Positions 56,733 through 64,000 of a DNA stretch of 64,000 nucleotides are shown one piece after another. The notes below the pieces were generated by a model. The model did no database searches and was not told where the DNA came from. It saw only the letters and a program-made list of their open reading frames with translations. Both the position numbers and the translations under genes were made by a program. This DNA is from Flavobacterium sp. 123 (GTDB lineage Bacteria; Bacteroidota; Bacteroidia; Flavobacteriales; Flavobacteriaceae), in NCBI RefSeq assembly GCF_003634825.1, contig NZ_RBXD01000001.1, positions 2,626,501 to 2,690,500 of the forward strand, read 5' to 3'. Position 1 is the first letter of the stretch, and each line of letters begins with the position of its first letter.

Positions 56733-56857
56733 CCTCACCCCAACCCTCTCCAAAGGAGAGGGAGCTTTTATTGGCAAAGGGGAATTTTATTTGTTGTGAC
56801 TTTTTTTTATTTTCTATCTCTTTGACTCCCTTCCCTTCGGGGAGTGCTGGGGAGGGG
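56733..56857. repeat. GC-rich composite inverted repeat between the GNAT gene and argG
   Basis: Left arm 56733-56764 (CCTCACCCCAACCCTCTCC, then AAAGGAGAGGGAG) and right arm 56826-56857 (CTCCCTTCCCTTCGGGGAG, then TGCTGGGGAGGGG) are diverged inverted copies of one 32-base unit, itself partly palindromic. The two arms are separated by about 60 AT-rich bases. Base composition is strongly unlike the surroundings. The right arm ends 2 bases before the GNAT stop codon. I recall similar CTCACCCCAACCCTCTCC units scattered in other Bacteroidetes genomes, but cannot check this. Confidence 0.7.
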
Positions 56858-56859
56858 AT

Positions 56860-57477
56860 TTATTTTTTTAGGAAAAGTGCTTCTTTAATTGATTTTAATC
56901 TGTTTAGCACTCTTACATTAAATGGATGTTTAGGCGGATCCTTCGGTTTTTCTTTTGGATCATAAAGCATTCCGGTGCATAAGCACATTTTGTTATCTTT
57001 ACTTTTTAGGATTTCATAATTGGTACAAGTTTGACATCCTTTCCAAAAACTTGGATCCGATGTTAGTTCTGAGAACGGGACTGGTTTGTATCCTAGATCC
57101 GAATTTATTTTCATTACTGCCAATCCTGTTGTGATTCCAAATACTTTAGCTTTTGGGTATTTTTTTAAAGAATAATCAAAAACAAAAGACTTGATTTTTT
57201 TTGCTAGACCTAAATTTCTGTAATCAGGATGTACTATCAATCCTGAATGTGCTACATAGTTACTGTCTTGCCAACTTTCGATATAACAGAAACCTGCAAA
57301 TTTACCATCGATTAAGGCGATAACGGCATCTTTTTGTTCCATCTTTTTTTGGATGTATTCAGGTGTTCTTTTGGCGATACCAGTTCCTCTCAATAAGGCA
57401 GAGGATTCTATGGTTTCGCATATTTCTTGCGAAAATTTATAGTGTTCTTCTTGTGTAACAACGATAGAAATATTCAT
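56860..57477 (-). CDS. GNAT acetyltransferase, probable N-acylglutamate synthase of the arg operon
   Basis: A 205-residue protein. The GNAT core is seen in VAHSGLIVHPDYRNLGLAKKI (acyl-CoA loop RNLGLA). A cysteine-rich tail follows the core: Cys148-x2-Cys151 and Cys165-x-Cys167, possibly a zinc site. It is the first gene of the arg operon, and no argA or argJ is present, so it is the best candidate for the missing first step, acylating glutamate. From memory, a Bacteroides homologue was proposed for that role from mutant fitness data. The ATG at 57477 is preferred because the family-like sequence starts there; an in-frame ATG at 57537 would add 20 residues. Confidence 0.8.
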   Translation of the reverse strand: MNISIVVTQEEHYKFSQEICETIESSALLRGTGIAKRTPEYIQKKMEQKDAVIALIDGKFAGFCYIESWQDSNYVAHSGLIVHPDYRNLGLAKKIKSFVFDYSLKKYPKAKVFGITTGLAVMKINSDLGYKPVPFSELTSDPSFWKGCQTCTNYEILKSKDNKMCLCTGMLYDPKEKPKDPPKHPFNVRVLNRLKSIKEALFLKK

Positions 57478-57558
57478 TTCAAGAGTCGAATTATAGTTTA
57501 TAAATTGAGATATTTTATTTTGAAAAGTAATTACCATGACAAAAATTTAAAAACAATG

Positions 57559-57590
57559 CAATTCATCACCTTTTACGGTATGCTGAATTG
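57559..57590 (-). promoter_or_regulatory. attenuator-like hairpin in the arg leader
   Basis: On the minus strand CAATTCA (57584-57590) pairs with TGAATTG (57559-57565), with an inner ACC/GGT pair. The sequence CATTGTTTTT follows. The stem plus T-rich tail, 80 bases before the preferred GNAT start, looks like a terminator that could be switched. Confidence 0.4.
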
Positions 57591-57702
57591 TAATTAGTTG
57601 TTGTGTAATTAAAATGTTTTTTTGGATTATTAATCCAATAAAATATGATTGTGATTTCAAAACGGTAAATTGAAAAGATGAATAAAAAAATAAAAACGCT
57701 TT

Positions 57703-57740
57703 GGAGACTATATAAATAGCATCCGTACTTCGGGAGAAGT
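57703..57740 (-). promoter_or_regulatory. two hairpins at the end of the leader ORF, second one terminator-like
   Basis: On the minus strand ACTTC-TCCC-GAAGT (57727-57740) is followed by a 9-base stem with one mismatch, 57716-57724 with 57703-57711, loop TTAT. Then comes AAAGCGTTTTTATTTTTTT. The second stem contains the stop codon of the leader ORF, so a ribosome at the stop would melt it. The arrangement suits translation-controlled attenuation, but no competing antiterminator was worked out. Confidence 0.4.
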
Positions 57741-57794
57741 CGTAAGTGTGTTTATCCGTGATAAAGAAGTTATATGTAAACTGGTTTTATTCAT
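57708..57794 (-). CDS. possible 28-residue leader peptide of the arg operon
   Basis: A short ORF whose ATG lies 6 bases after the -7 box, giving a 28-residue peptide that starts MNKTSLHITSLSRINTL and ends EVRMLFI. It contains five Thr, four Ser and two Arg; both Arg codons are CGG, which is rare in this genome. Its stop codon lies in a terminator-like hairpin. Position and hairpins suggest a regulatory leader, but there is no run of one amino acid that would name the sensed signal, and the start would be nearly leaderless. It could be an accidental ORF in a structured RNA. Confidence 0.4.
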   Translation of the reverse strand: MNKTSLHITSLSRINTLTTSPEVRMLFI

Positions 57795-57800
57795 CGACTG

Positions 57801-57808
57801 CAAAAGTA
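57801..57808 (-). promoter_or_regulatory. -7 box of the arginine/proline operon
   Basis: The minus strand reads TACTTTTG followed by CA, the same box as in the rpsF promoter. No TTG is found at -33. The transcript would carry a leader of about 315 bases before the preferred GNAT start. The 406 bases between 57538 and 57943 hold this promoter, the leader, and the hairpin of the next gene. Confidence 0.5.
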
Positions 57809-57887
57809 CAAATATTTTCGAAATAGAATAGATTTTTTTCTTTTTCTAACAAAATTTTAATAGCATGTTATATTTTGATTTAAATGC

Positions 57888-57924
57888 AAATATCCTTTAA
57901 AAGTATTCGTTTTAAAGGATATTT
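57888..57924 (-). terminator. hairpin after the lipoprotein gene, probable terminator
   Basis: A perfect 15-base stem (57888-57902 with 57910-57924) with a 7-base loop, 20 bases after the stop. The following sequence on the minus strand is only moderately T-rich, so termination efficiency is uncertain. Confidence 0.6.
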
Positions 57925-57943
57925 AATTGGGTATAAAAACAGA

Positions 57944-59128
57944 CTAATTTCTAAATTTATTTCTATTTATTATGTCTTTCAGTTTTGCTTTTAAATCTTC
58001 TCCAGTATCATAAACCATTTGTTCATTGCTTGGAAAAGGAACTACTTTTTTATCAAAATAAGAAGTGTAATTATCATCAGAAGCTCTACGGTCACCTTTG
58101 AAAGTAGCATATATATTTTCAAAAATAAACTCACTACTTATTGGGAATGTCTGCATCAATTGATTTGTTTTAAAGTTTATGTAATCCACTTTTGCAGTGA
58201 TTTGGCAGGATTTAAATTGTCTCGACTCAAAAATGCGTGCAGTTACGTTTCGGAGATTGTCAACTAAGACTACTTTCCCTTTTTCGTCCAATACTTCTTT
58301 TCCATTTGCGTCAATTAATTTCTTTTTCCCATCTTTTATCTGACGGTCTTTTACAAATTCTTTCTCTTTTATTTGTTCTGGCGAAATATAAATTTGTCTA
58401 AAATTAATTAGCATACTGTAATCATAATCAATTCCTCGTTCTTTAGTGCTATGGTAAACGGTCCATTTGTCGTTTAATCCATAGGTGTTAAAATCGAGTA
58501 AGTCATTTTGAAGACGTACTGGAATGATCATATTTGTTTCGTTCTTGGTATAAACAATAACAAAATCAGAGCCTTTAAATTTAGATTCATCCAAAAGCTG
58601 TAATACGTCTTTATAATTTGGATTTATCTGATTCAAATATGTTAAATCGTCAAAAGCTTTTCGGTAATTCATTTTATTTGAAGAAGCCATTAATGCTTTT
58701 GAATTTTTATATAAATAATTTGATAATGCTGATTTTGAGTTAATAATCGAGTCATTATAATCATCAAATGGAAAAATAGCGTTTCGCCCTTCTTTAATTA
58801 ATCGCAGCGGAAGTAGCGGTTTTATTTTCTCCTGACGATCATTTAATTGTATATAAGTTGTATATATTTTTTCTAATTGCGAAGGATTTGCTTCTTTACT
58901 TAAAAGATTTAAGGTATTAAGATCTCTTTCTTTAGCTTTGGCAAAAGCCTCTTCGAGTAAATAGATATAATCTTGTTTGCTTTTTTTGTCTTTGTTTGAG
59001 CGTAAACTTGATAATGAAATGTTTATTGCTTCATCATAATTTCCAGAGCCAAGTAAGGTTTTAGTTTGCTTAACTCCACAAGATGAAATAAGTATAAAGA
59101 GACATAATAGCAGAATGTTTTTTTTCAT
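57944..59128 (-). CDS. lipoprotein of unknown function with helical repeats
   Basis: A 394-residue lipoprotein (lipobox ISSC, Cys16). The first 150 residues look like TPR-type helical repeats (LLGSGNYDEAINISLSSL and further pairs). The rest is probably beta-rich, with a stretch of Asp-Glu-Lys-Gly turns (LIDANGKEVLDEKGKVVLVD). No catalytic motif is recognisable. The frame is open 57 codons further upstream, through the fahA terminator, but only the ATG at 59128 gives a signal peptide, so that start is used. It has no clear operon partner. Confidence 0.78.
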   Translation of the reverse strand: MKKNILLLCLFILISSCGVKQTKTLLGSGNYDEAINISLSSLRSNKDKKSKQDYIYLLEEAFAKAKERDLNTLNLLSKEANPSQLEKIYTTYIQLNDRQEKIKPLLPLRLIKEGRNAIFPFDDYNDSIINSKSALSNYLYKNSKALMASSNKMNYRKAFDDLTYLNQINPNYKDVLQLLDESKFKGSDFVIVYTKNETNMIIPVRLQNDLLDFNTYGLNDKWTVYHSTKERGIDYDYSMLINFRQIYISPEQIKEKEFVKDRQIKDGKKKLIDANGKEVLDEKGKVVLVDNLRNVTARIFESRQFKSCQITAKVDYINFKTNQLMQTFPISSEFIFENIYATFKGDRRASDDNYTSYFDKKVVPFPSNEQMVYDTGEDLKAKLKDIINRNKFRN

Positions 59129-59184
59129 AAAGTTATTCTTTGGGATTTTTATAATAATTTTTAAAAATGGAGGCCATAAAAAAA

Positions 59185-59212
59185 AACCTAACAAATCGAT
59201 TTTTGTTAGGTT
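59185..59212 (-). terminator. Rho-independent terminator after fahA
   Basis: A perfect 11-base stem (59185-59195 with 59202-59212) with a 6-base loop and a run of nine T on the minus strand, 20 bases past the fahA stop. Confidence 0.85.
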
Positions 59213-59231
59213 AAAAGTATTCAAAATAGAT

Positions 59232-60515
59232 TTATTTTCTAGTAAAAGGAGGAAGTAATTTACTTGAAACCTCGCCAAAGCCAATTCGGACTTGTCCATT
59301 TTGGCAATATCCTTTCATGATTACAGTATCGAAATCATTAATAAATTTTCGTTCGCTTCCGTCTTTCAGTTTAATTGGATTTTTTCCTCCCCAAGTCAAT
59401 TCAAGCATAGAACCAAGGCTATCTTGTGTTGGTCCAGAAATTGTTCCAGATCCCATCATATCGCCTGAATTTACTCGACAACCATTAGAAGTATGGTGCG
59501 CTAATTGCTGACACATAGTCCAATATTGATATTTGAAATTTGAATTTGAAACCACAGTTGGTTCGCTATTTTCGGGCTGTATGGCAACTTCTAAATTAAT
59601 GTCAAAAGAATGTTTTCCTTTTTGTTGTAAATAGGGAAGTGGTATTGGGTCTTGTTTAGGTCCTTTTGTTCTAAAAGGTTCTAAAGCGTCCATTGTTACT
59701 ATCCAAGGAGAAATTGATGTTGCAAAATTCTTAGAAAGAAAAGGTCCTAAAGGAACATTTTCCCATTTTTGAATATCACGAGCACTCCAGTCATTCAACA
59801 AAACCATTCCAAAAATATAATCTTCGGTTTCACTTATAGGGATGTTTTCTCCCATTATGTTAGCATCTGTTGTAATAAAAGCGGTTTCTAATTCGAAATC
59901 CACAGATCTTGAAGGGCCAAAAACAGGAGTAGTTTCGCCATTAGGCAAAGTTTGTCCCATTGGTCTGTTAACAGGTATTTTCGAAGGAACAATTGTTGAA
60001 CTTCTTCCATGATAACCTACAGGTATGTGAAGCCAGTTCGGTAGTAATGCATTCTCAGTGCCACCAAGCATTTTACCAATATTAGTAGCGTGCTCTTTTC
60101 CAGAATAAAAATCAGTATAATCTCCAATTAAAACGGGCAATTGCATTTCAACATCATCCATATTAAATATGACGATGTTTTTATGGTTTTCATTGTCTCT
60201 TAATTTTGGATTTTTTTCATCAAAAATTTCAGCAATACGATTTCGAACTAATCGCCATGTTTTTTTTCCGTCAGATATAAAATCATTTAAAGTATCCTGC
60301 ATGAACATATCATCTGTAAGTTCAATTCCTTCAAAATAATTCAGTTGCTGTAAAGCACCTAAATCTATAGCAAAATCACCTATTCTGGTTCCAACAGTTA
60401 CTACGTTTTCTTTTGTAAGAAAAACACCAAAAGGAATATTTTGGATTGGGAAGTCACTGTGGTCTAAAACAGGTAACCATGATTTTCTTTTAGTATTGTT
60501 GGCGGTTATTGGCAT
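59232..60515 (-). CDS. fahA: fumarylacetoacetase
   Basis: A 427-residue hydrolase splitting fumarylacetoacetate into fumarate and acetoacetate, the final step of tyrosine/phenylalanine breakdown via homogentisate. Features: N-terminal SH3-like domain ([20 protein letters not shown]), then the metal and substrate site [34 protein letters not shown] and [14 protein letters not shown]. Length is that of the animal-type enzyme. Other genes of the pathway (hppD, hmgA) are not in the window. A consensus promoter precedes it. Confidence 0.96.
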   Translation of the reverse strand: MPITANNTKRKSWLPVLDHSDFPIQNIPFGVFLTKENVVTVGTRIGDFAIDLGALQQLNYFEGIELTDDMFMQDTLNDFISDGKKTWRLVRNRIAEIFDEKNPKLRDNENHKNIVIFNMDDVEMQLPVLIGDYTDFYSGKEHATNIGKMLGGTENALLPNWLHIPVGYHGRSSTIVPSKIPVNRPMGQTLPNGETTPVFGPSRSVDFELETAFITTDANIMGENIPISETEDYIFGMVLLNDWSARDIQKWENVPLGPFLSKNFATSISPWIVTMDALEPFRTKGPKQDPIPLPYLQQKGKHSFDINLEVAIQPENSEPTVVSNSNFKYQYWTMCQQLAHHTSNGCRVNSGDMMGSGTISGPTQDSLGSMLELTWGGKNPIKLKDGSERKFINDFDTVIMKGYCQNGQVRIGFGEVSSKLLPPFTRK

Positions 60516-60549
60516 GGAAATGTTGATTATTTTGTTAAAAAATACTCAT

Positions 60550-60579
60550 CAAATATATTATAATCTAACAGTTTACCAA
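60550..60579 (-). promoter_or_regulatory. consensus promoter of fahA
   Basis: On the minus strand TTG (60577-60579), 19 bases, TATATTTG (60550-60557): a full TTG-N19-TAnnTTTG match, 34 bases upstream of the fahA ATG. Confidence 0.8.
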
Positions 60580-60590
60580 ACGTTTTTTTG

Positions 60591-60598
60591 TATTTTTG
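60591..60598 (+). promoter_or_regulatory. -7 box of glyA
   Basis: TATTTTTG followed by CG, 26 bases before the glyA ATG. A -33 TTG is not found at 19 bases. It is back to back with the fahA promoter. Confidence 0.5.
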
Positions 60599-60624
60599 CG
60601 TCAAAATTAACGAAAATCAAAGAA

Positions 60625-61899
60625 ATGCAACGCGACGAACAAATTTTTGACCTTATTCTAGAAGAACAAGAAAGACAGATACACGGATTAGAGCTGATAG
60701 CTTCAGAAAACTTCGTGAGTGATGAAGTAATGGAAGCAGCTGGTTCTGTTTTAACGAACAAATATGCTGAAGGATATCCTGGCAAAAGATACTACGGAGG
60801 TTGTGAAGTAGTTGACGTTATTGAACAAATTGCTATTGATAGAGCTAAAGAATTATTTGGTGCTGAATATGCTAATGTTCAACCACACTCTGGTTCTCAG
60901 GCTAATACAGCGGTTTATCATGCTTGTATCAAACCTGGAGATAAAATTTTAGGTTTTGATTTATCACATGGTGGTCACTTAACTCATGGTTCTCCAGTAA
61001 ACTTTTCAGGACGTTTATACAACCCAGCTTTTTACGGTGTTGATAAAGAAACTGGAAGATTAGATTATGATAAAATTCAAGAAATTGCTACAAAAGAGCA
61101 ACCAAAATTAATTATCGCTGGAGCTTCGGCTTATTCACGTGATATGGATTTTGCACGTTTCAGACAAATTGCAGACAGTGTTGGTGCTATTTTATTAGCT
61201 GATATCTCTCATCCTGCAGGTCTTATTGCAAAAGGTTTAATGAATGATCCATTACCTCATTGTCATATTGTAACAACAACTACACATAAAACACTGCGTG
61301 GTCCTCGTGGTGGATTGATTATGATGGGTAAAGATTTCCCAAACCCTTTTGGCTTAACTACTCCAAAAGGTGAAGTAAGAATGATGTCTAATTTATTAGA
61401 TTTAGCTGTTTTCCCTGGAAATCAAGGTGGTCCATTAATGCATATTATAGCTGCTAAAGCTGTTGCATTTGGTGAAGCTTTAAAAGATGAGTTCTTTACT
61501 TATGCTTTACAATTACAAAAAAATGCAAACGCTATGGCTGATGCTTTTGTAAAAAGAGGGTATGAAATTATCTCTGGTGGTACAGATAACCACATGATGT
61601 TAATTGACTTAAGAAACAAAAACATTTCTGGTAAAGACGCTGAAAACGCATTAGTTAGAGCTGAAATTACAGTTAACAAAAACATGGTTCCTTTTGATGA
61701 TAAATCACCATTTGTAACTTCAGGTATTCGTGTTGGAACAGCTGCAATCACTACTCGTGGTCTAGTTGAAGAAGATATGGAAACTATAGTTGCGCTTATC
61801 GATAAAGTGTTGATGAATCACACAAACGAAGATGTAATCGAAGAAGTAGCTGCTGAAGTAAACGAAATGATGAGCGAAAGAGCTATTTTCGTATACTAA
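60625..61899 (+). CDS. glyA: serine hydroxymethyltransferase
   Basis: A 424-residue PLP enzyme interconverting serine and glycine and loading tetrahydrofolate with one-carbon units; with folP it is the second folate-linked gene here. Signatures: [41 protein letters not shown] and the PLP lysine in [14 protein letters not shown]. The open frame extends 43 codons upstream across the promoter, but family length and the -7 box favour the ATG at 60625 ([15 protein letters not shown]). Confidence 0.97.
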   Translation: MQRDEQIFDLILEEQERQIHGLELIASENFVSDEVMEAAGSVLTNKYAEGYPGKRYYGGCEVVDVIEQIAIDRAKELFGAEYANVQPHSGSQANTAVYHACIKPGDKILGFDLSHGGHLTHGSPVNFSGRLYNPAFYGVDKETGRLDYDKIQEIATKEQPKLIIAGASAYSRDMDFARFRQIADSVGAILLADISHPAGLIAKGLMNDPLPHCHIVTTTTHKTLRGPRGGLIMMGKDFPNPFGLTTPKGEVRMMSNLLDLAVFPGNQGGPLMHIIAAKAVAFGEALKDEFFTYALQLQKNANAMADAFVKRGYEIISGGTDNHMMLIDLRNKNISGKDAENALVRAEITVNKNMVPFDDKSPFVTSGIRVGTAAITTRGLVEEDMETIVALIDKVLMNHTNEDVIEEVAAEVNEMMSERAIFVY

Positions 61900-61912
61900 A
61901 AAGTTCAAAAAA

Positions 61913-62012
61913 GTTTAAAGTTTAAGGTTTAAGGTTTTGTGTTTACGGAAAGTGATCGCAATTTTTTAAACTTTAAACTTTTTTTATTTTAATGTAACTT
62001 TAAACTTTAAAC
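61913..62012. repeat. AAAGTTT-type inverted repeat between glyA and miaE
   Basis: A left arm of AAAGTTTAAGG units (61913-61936) faces two right arms (AAACTTTAAACTT at 61968-61980 and AACTTTAAACTTTAAAC at 61996-62012). The units are the same as in the repeat between argC and argD at 54486-54548. The whole glyA-miaE gap is filled by it. Confidence 0.55.
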
Positions 62013-62023
62013 AAATTGTATAA

Positions 62024-62617
62024 ATGTCTGTACTAAGATTAAAATTACCAACGGATCCTCGATGGGTAAATATTGTAGAAAAAAATATTGAAGAAATCCT
62101 AACAGATCATGCTTGGTGTGAACAAAAAGCAGCTACAAATGCGATTACAATAATCACTAATAATTCAGAACATCAAGATTTAGTTCAGGATTTATTGGCT
62201 TTAGCCAAAGAAGAAATTGATCATTTTGAACAAGTGCATAACATTATTATCAAACGAGGTCTTAAATTAGGTCGCGAACGCAAAGATGATTATGTAAATG
62301 AATTGTATTTGTACATGAAAAAAAGTGGTGATGGAAGCAGAGTTTCTGGATTAGTAGAACGTTTATTGTTTTCTGCTATGATTGAAGCTAGAAGTTGTGA
62401 ACGTTTCAAAGTGCTTTCAGAAAATATTCAAGATGAAGAATTATCTGTTTTTTATAGAGATTTAATGGAAAGCGAAGCAGGACATTACACTACTTTTATA
62501 ACCTATGCTCGAAAATATGGCGTTGGAATCGATGTTGAAAAACGCTGGAGAGAGTGGTTAGAATTTGAAGAATCTGTTATTGCTAATTATGGCAAAAGTG
62601 AAACCATTCACGGCTAA
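62024..62617 (+). CDS. miaE: tRNA-(ms2io6A)-hydroxylase MiaE
   Basis: A 197-residue ferritin-like di-iron monooxygenase that hydroxylates the isopentenyl side chain of the modified adenosine at position 37 of certain tRNAs. Iron-binding helices are visible in EEIDHFEQVHNII, FSAMIEARSCERFKVL and LMESEAGHYTTFITYARKY. Length is typical. It follows glyA across the AAAGTTT repeat; a GNAT gene starts 19 bases after its stop. Confidence 0.93.
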   Translation: MSVLRLKLPTDPRWVNIVEKNIEEILTDHAWCEQKAATNAITIITNNSEHQDLVQDLLALAKEEIDHFEQVHNIIIKRGLKLGRERKDDYVNELYLYMKKSGDGSRVSGLVERLLFSAMIEARSCERFKVLSENIQDEELSVFYRDLMESEAGHYTTFITYARKYGVGIDVEKRWREWLEFEESVIANYGKSETIHG

Positions 62618-62636
62618 ACTAAATTTAGAAACTCAA

Positions 62637-63137
62637 ATGATTACTATTAGAGAAGCTTCTCCCGCGGATATTAGTATTATTCAACAAATTGCATACGGTT
62701 CTTGGCCAAGTACATATGGCGAAATTCTTTCTAAAGAACAGCTGGATTATATGTTGGATAAATTTTATGATTCAGATGCCTTGCTTGATTTAATGGTTAA
62801 TCAATGGCATTTTTTCATATTGATTTATGAAGATGATTTTTGTTTGGGATTTGCTTCTTTTGAACATCATTATTTAAATCAAAAAACGACACGTTTACAC
62901 AAAATATATTTACTTCCTGAAGCGCAAGGTAAAGGAGCAGGAAAATTATTAATTGATGCTGTAGTTGATTTTGCTAAAAAAAATGATTCGGATGCGGTGT
63001 CTTTAAATGTAAATCGTTTTAATAAAGCCTGTTCTTTTTATCAAAAGATGGGTTTTGAAATTACAGGAGAAGAAGATATAGAATTAGATTACGGTTTTTT
63101 GATGGAAGACTATAAAATGAAAAAAAAGCTTAATTAA
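62637..63137 (+). CDS. GNAT family N-acetyltransferase, substrate unknown
   Basis: A 166-residue acetyltransferase with the GNAT acetyl-CoA loop LPEAQGKGAGKLLIDAVVDFA and the C-terminal VNRFNKACSFYQKMGFEITGEED. The start at 62637 (MITIREASPADIS) matches the usual family N-terminus; the open frame upstream overlaps miaE and is not used. It may act on small molecules or protein N-termini; nothing in the context decides. It overlaps the convergent pentapeptide gene by 4 bases. Confidence 0.87.
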   Translation: MITIREASPADISIIQQIAYGSWPSTYGEILSKEQLDYMLDKFYDSDALLDLMVNQWHFFILIYEDDFCLGFASFEHHYLNQKTTRLHKIYLLPEAQGKGAGKLLIDAVVDFAKKNDSDAVSLNVNRFNKACSFYQKMGFEITGEEDIELDYGFLMEDYKMKKKLN

Positions 63138-63703
63138 CTTACTATAATATCGTGTTTAAAGAGCAAACCTTTTAGTCCATCTTGCGAGAAAATTGCTTTT
63201 TTAATTTTAGTTTTTGTTGGATCAATAGTATAGTTGTAGCTTGTTTTGAAATCTGCTTTATTAGCAATTGCTTTTGAAAATTCAGAACGATAAAGATCAC
63301 AATTTTCAAAAATTACCTCTGTCAAATCCGTACTCATAAAATCTACCGCTACTAAACTACAATTCGTAAACTGAGTACCTTTTATTTTCAAAGTATAAAA
63401 TTTAGAAAAATCTAAGTTGCAATCTTTGAAATTTACTTCAAAAATAAGTTTGTCACACATCGAAAAGTTGACCTCTTTTATTTCACAATGATTAAAAAAG
63501 ACTGTTCTTAAAGCCACATGGTTAATTTTAGCATTACTAAAAGAGCAATTATTAAACACACAGTCAATGAAGGTTACGGCTATAAAGTTGCAATTAGAGA
63601 AATTGCAATTGGTAAAAGTACAACATTCAAATTCCTTCAAATTCATTTCATCTGAACCATAAGAGATGTTTTCGTATGCAATGTCTAAAAAATATTCGGG
63701 CAT
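63134..63703 (-). CDS. pentapeptide-repeat protein
   Basis: A 189-residue protein built of pentapeptide repeats (FTNCNFSNCNFIAVTFIDC, then FNNCSFSNAKI and further A(D/N)LXX-like units), which fold into a right-handed quadrilateral beta-helix. There is no signal peptide. Some members mimic DNA and protect gyrase (Qnr/MfpA), but this one has more Cys/Asn-rich units and cannot be assigned to that group by eye. It is convergent with the GNAT gene and downstream of tRNA-Arg. Confidence 0.87.
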   Translation of the reverse strand: MPEYFLDIAYENISYGSDEMNLKEFECCTFTNCNFSNCNFIAVTFIDCVFNNCSFSNAKINHVALRTVFFNHCEIKEVNFSMCDKLIFEVNFKDCNLDFSKFYTLKIKGTQFTNCSLVAVDFMSTDLTEVIFENCDLYRSEFSKAIANKADFKTSYNYTIDPTKTKIKKAIFSQDGLKGLLFKHDIIVS

Positions 63704-63839
63704 TTTTTTATTTGATGAAAATGAAATAAGTTAAAATTGACTTCTACAAAATATGGATTGTTTACTAATAAAAGTTGTAAATTTACTAGTGACTTTTTAA
63801 ACTAATAAAATAGAAATAAAAACAAATCAATTAAAATAA

Positions 63840-63876
63840 AAAACGCAATTATCAAATTTTTAGATAATTGCGTTTT
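63840..63876 (-). terminator. Rho-independent terminator after tRNA-Arg
   Basis: A perfect 14-base stem (63840-63853 with 63863-63876) with a 9-base loop and T-rich tail on the minus strand, just 4 bases beyond the encoded CCA. Confidence 0.85.
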
Positions 63877-63880
63877 ACTG

Positions 63881-63957
63881 TGGTGACCTCGACTGGATTC
63901 AAACCAGTAACCTCTTGAGCCGTAATCAAGTGCGCTATTCAGTTGCGCCACGAGGCC
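63881..63957 (-). tRNA. tRNA-Arg (anticodon ACG)
   Basis: On the minus strand the sequence folds as a complete tRNA. The acceptor stem is GGCCTCG with CGAGGTC. The D arm is GCGC/GCGC. The anticodon stem is CTTGA/TCAAG with the loop TTACGGC, anticodon ACG (read as ICG, decoding CGU/CGC/CGA). The T arm has the loop TTTGAAT. The 3' CCA is encoded (63881-63883). It has its own consensus promoter and terminator. Confidence 0.96.
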
Positions 63958-63969
63958 TTAATTCGGGTG

Positions 63970-63999
63970 CAAATATAAGGATAAATGTGTAACTTGCAA
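63970..63999 (-). promoter_or_regulatory. consensus promoter of tRNA-Arg
   Basis: On the minus strand TTG (63997-63999), 19 bases, TATATTTG (63970-63977), then CA; 12 bases separate the box from the first tRNA base. Full TTG-N19-TAnnTTTG match. Confidence 0.85.
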
Positions 64000-64000
64000 G

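Noticed and set aside
57598-57660. Palindrome TTGGATTATTAATCCAA as a terminator
   Set aside because: On the minus strand it is followed by A residues, and on the plus strand no T run follows, so it does not look like a terminator in either direction.
59129-59299. 57-codon upstream extension of the lipoprotein gene
   Set aside because: It runs through the fahA terminator and the end of fahA, and would hide the lipoprotein signal peptide that starts at 59128.
60496-60624. 43-codon upstream extension of glyA
   Set aside because: It crosses the glyA -7 box and the fahA start; the family N-terminus begins at 60625.
63134-63703. Qnr-type quinolone-resistance protein
   Set aside because: Only the general pentapeptide-repeat pattern is present; features that would place it with Qnr/MfpA cannot be shown by eye.

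Overview
The window is about 64 kb of AT-rich chromosome from a member of the Bacteroidetes, most likely a Flavobacterium or close relative. Supporting signs are promoters of the TTG-N19-TAnnTTTG type, A-rich start regions without Shine-Dalgarno sequences, many short lipoproteins, an Oar-like TonB-dependent receptor, RprXY-like and LytTR regulators, a PorD/DUF4835 protein, and the Bacteroidetes arginine route through an N-acylornithine carbamoyltransferase. It reads as ordinary core chromosome: no prophage, IS element, integron, CRISPR array or rRNA operon is visible.

Layout. 1-4.1 kb: a truncated Na/Pi cotransporter, a lipoprotein, a two-gene YeeE/YedE-type sulfur transporter and an alkylglycerol-monooxygenase/lysoplasmalogenase pair. 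4.2-9.2 kb (minus): DUF1599, DoxX/BT_3928, TlpA-like, tpiA, prmA, a methyltransferase and clpS. 9.3-22.3 kb: folP with a lipoprotein, a CHRD lipoprotein, secreted adenosine deaminase with rlmH, amtB, a Mg P-type ATPase, a secreted GH13 amylase, nadC, a BrkB-family membrane protein and DUF2147. 22.3-30.1 kb: priA, a LytTR regulator, rpsF-rpsR-rplI and a large TonB receptor. 30.2-41.8 kb: ligA with a degenerate YhhN-like membrane protein, a two-piece 5'-nucleotidase, dapA, and the bamD-rpoZ-coaBC-porD-recN operon. 41.9-47.2 kb: fabV, a glycosyltransferase, coaE and a two-component system. 47.2-57.8 kb (minus): a ten-gene arginine/proline operon (GNAT-argG-argC-argD-proA-proB-argF'-argB-argE-argH) behind a leader of about 300 nt that carries a possible 28-residue leader peptide. 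57.9-64 kb: a lipoprotein, fahA, glyA, miaE, a GNAT, a pentapeptide-repeat protein and tRNA-Arg(ACG).

How the genes work together. The arg operon encodes almost the whole glutamate-to-arginine pathway, with proBA inserted so that both glutamate-derived branches share one transcript. The bamD operon groups envelope assembly, transcription, CoA synthesis and DNA repair. The lipid pair near 3 kb could break down or remodel ether lipids.

The least explained signals are non-coding: three kinds of intergenic repeat. These are a hairpin element of about 75 bp starting GGAGCTATTTCC (two copies), a 125 bp C/G-rich composite inverted repeat in the arg operon, and AAAGTTT-type inverted repeats (two copies). 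The structured arg leader is the fourth. Several genes have a TTG-initiated extension at their 5' end that looks spurious; the starts given here are corrected to internal ATGs. All family assignments are from reading the translated sequences, without database searches.
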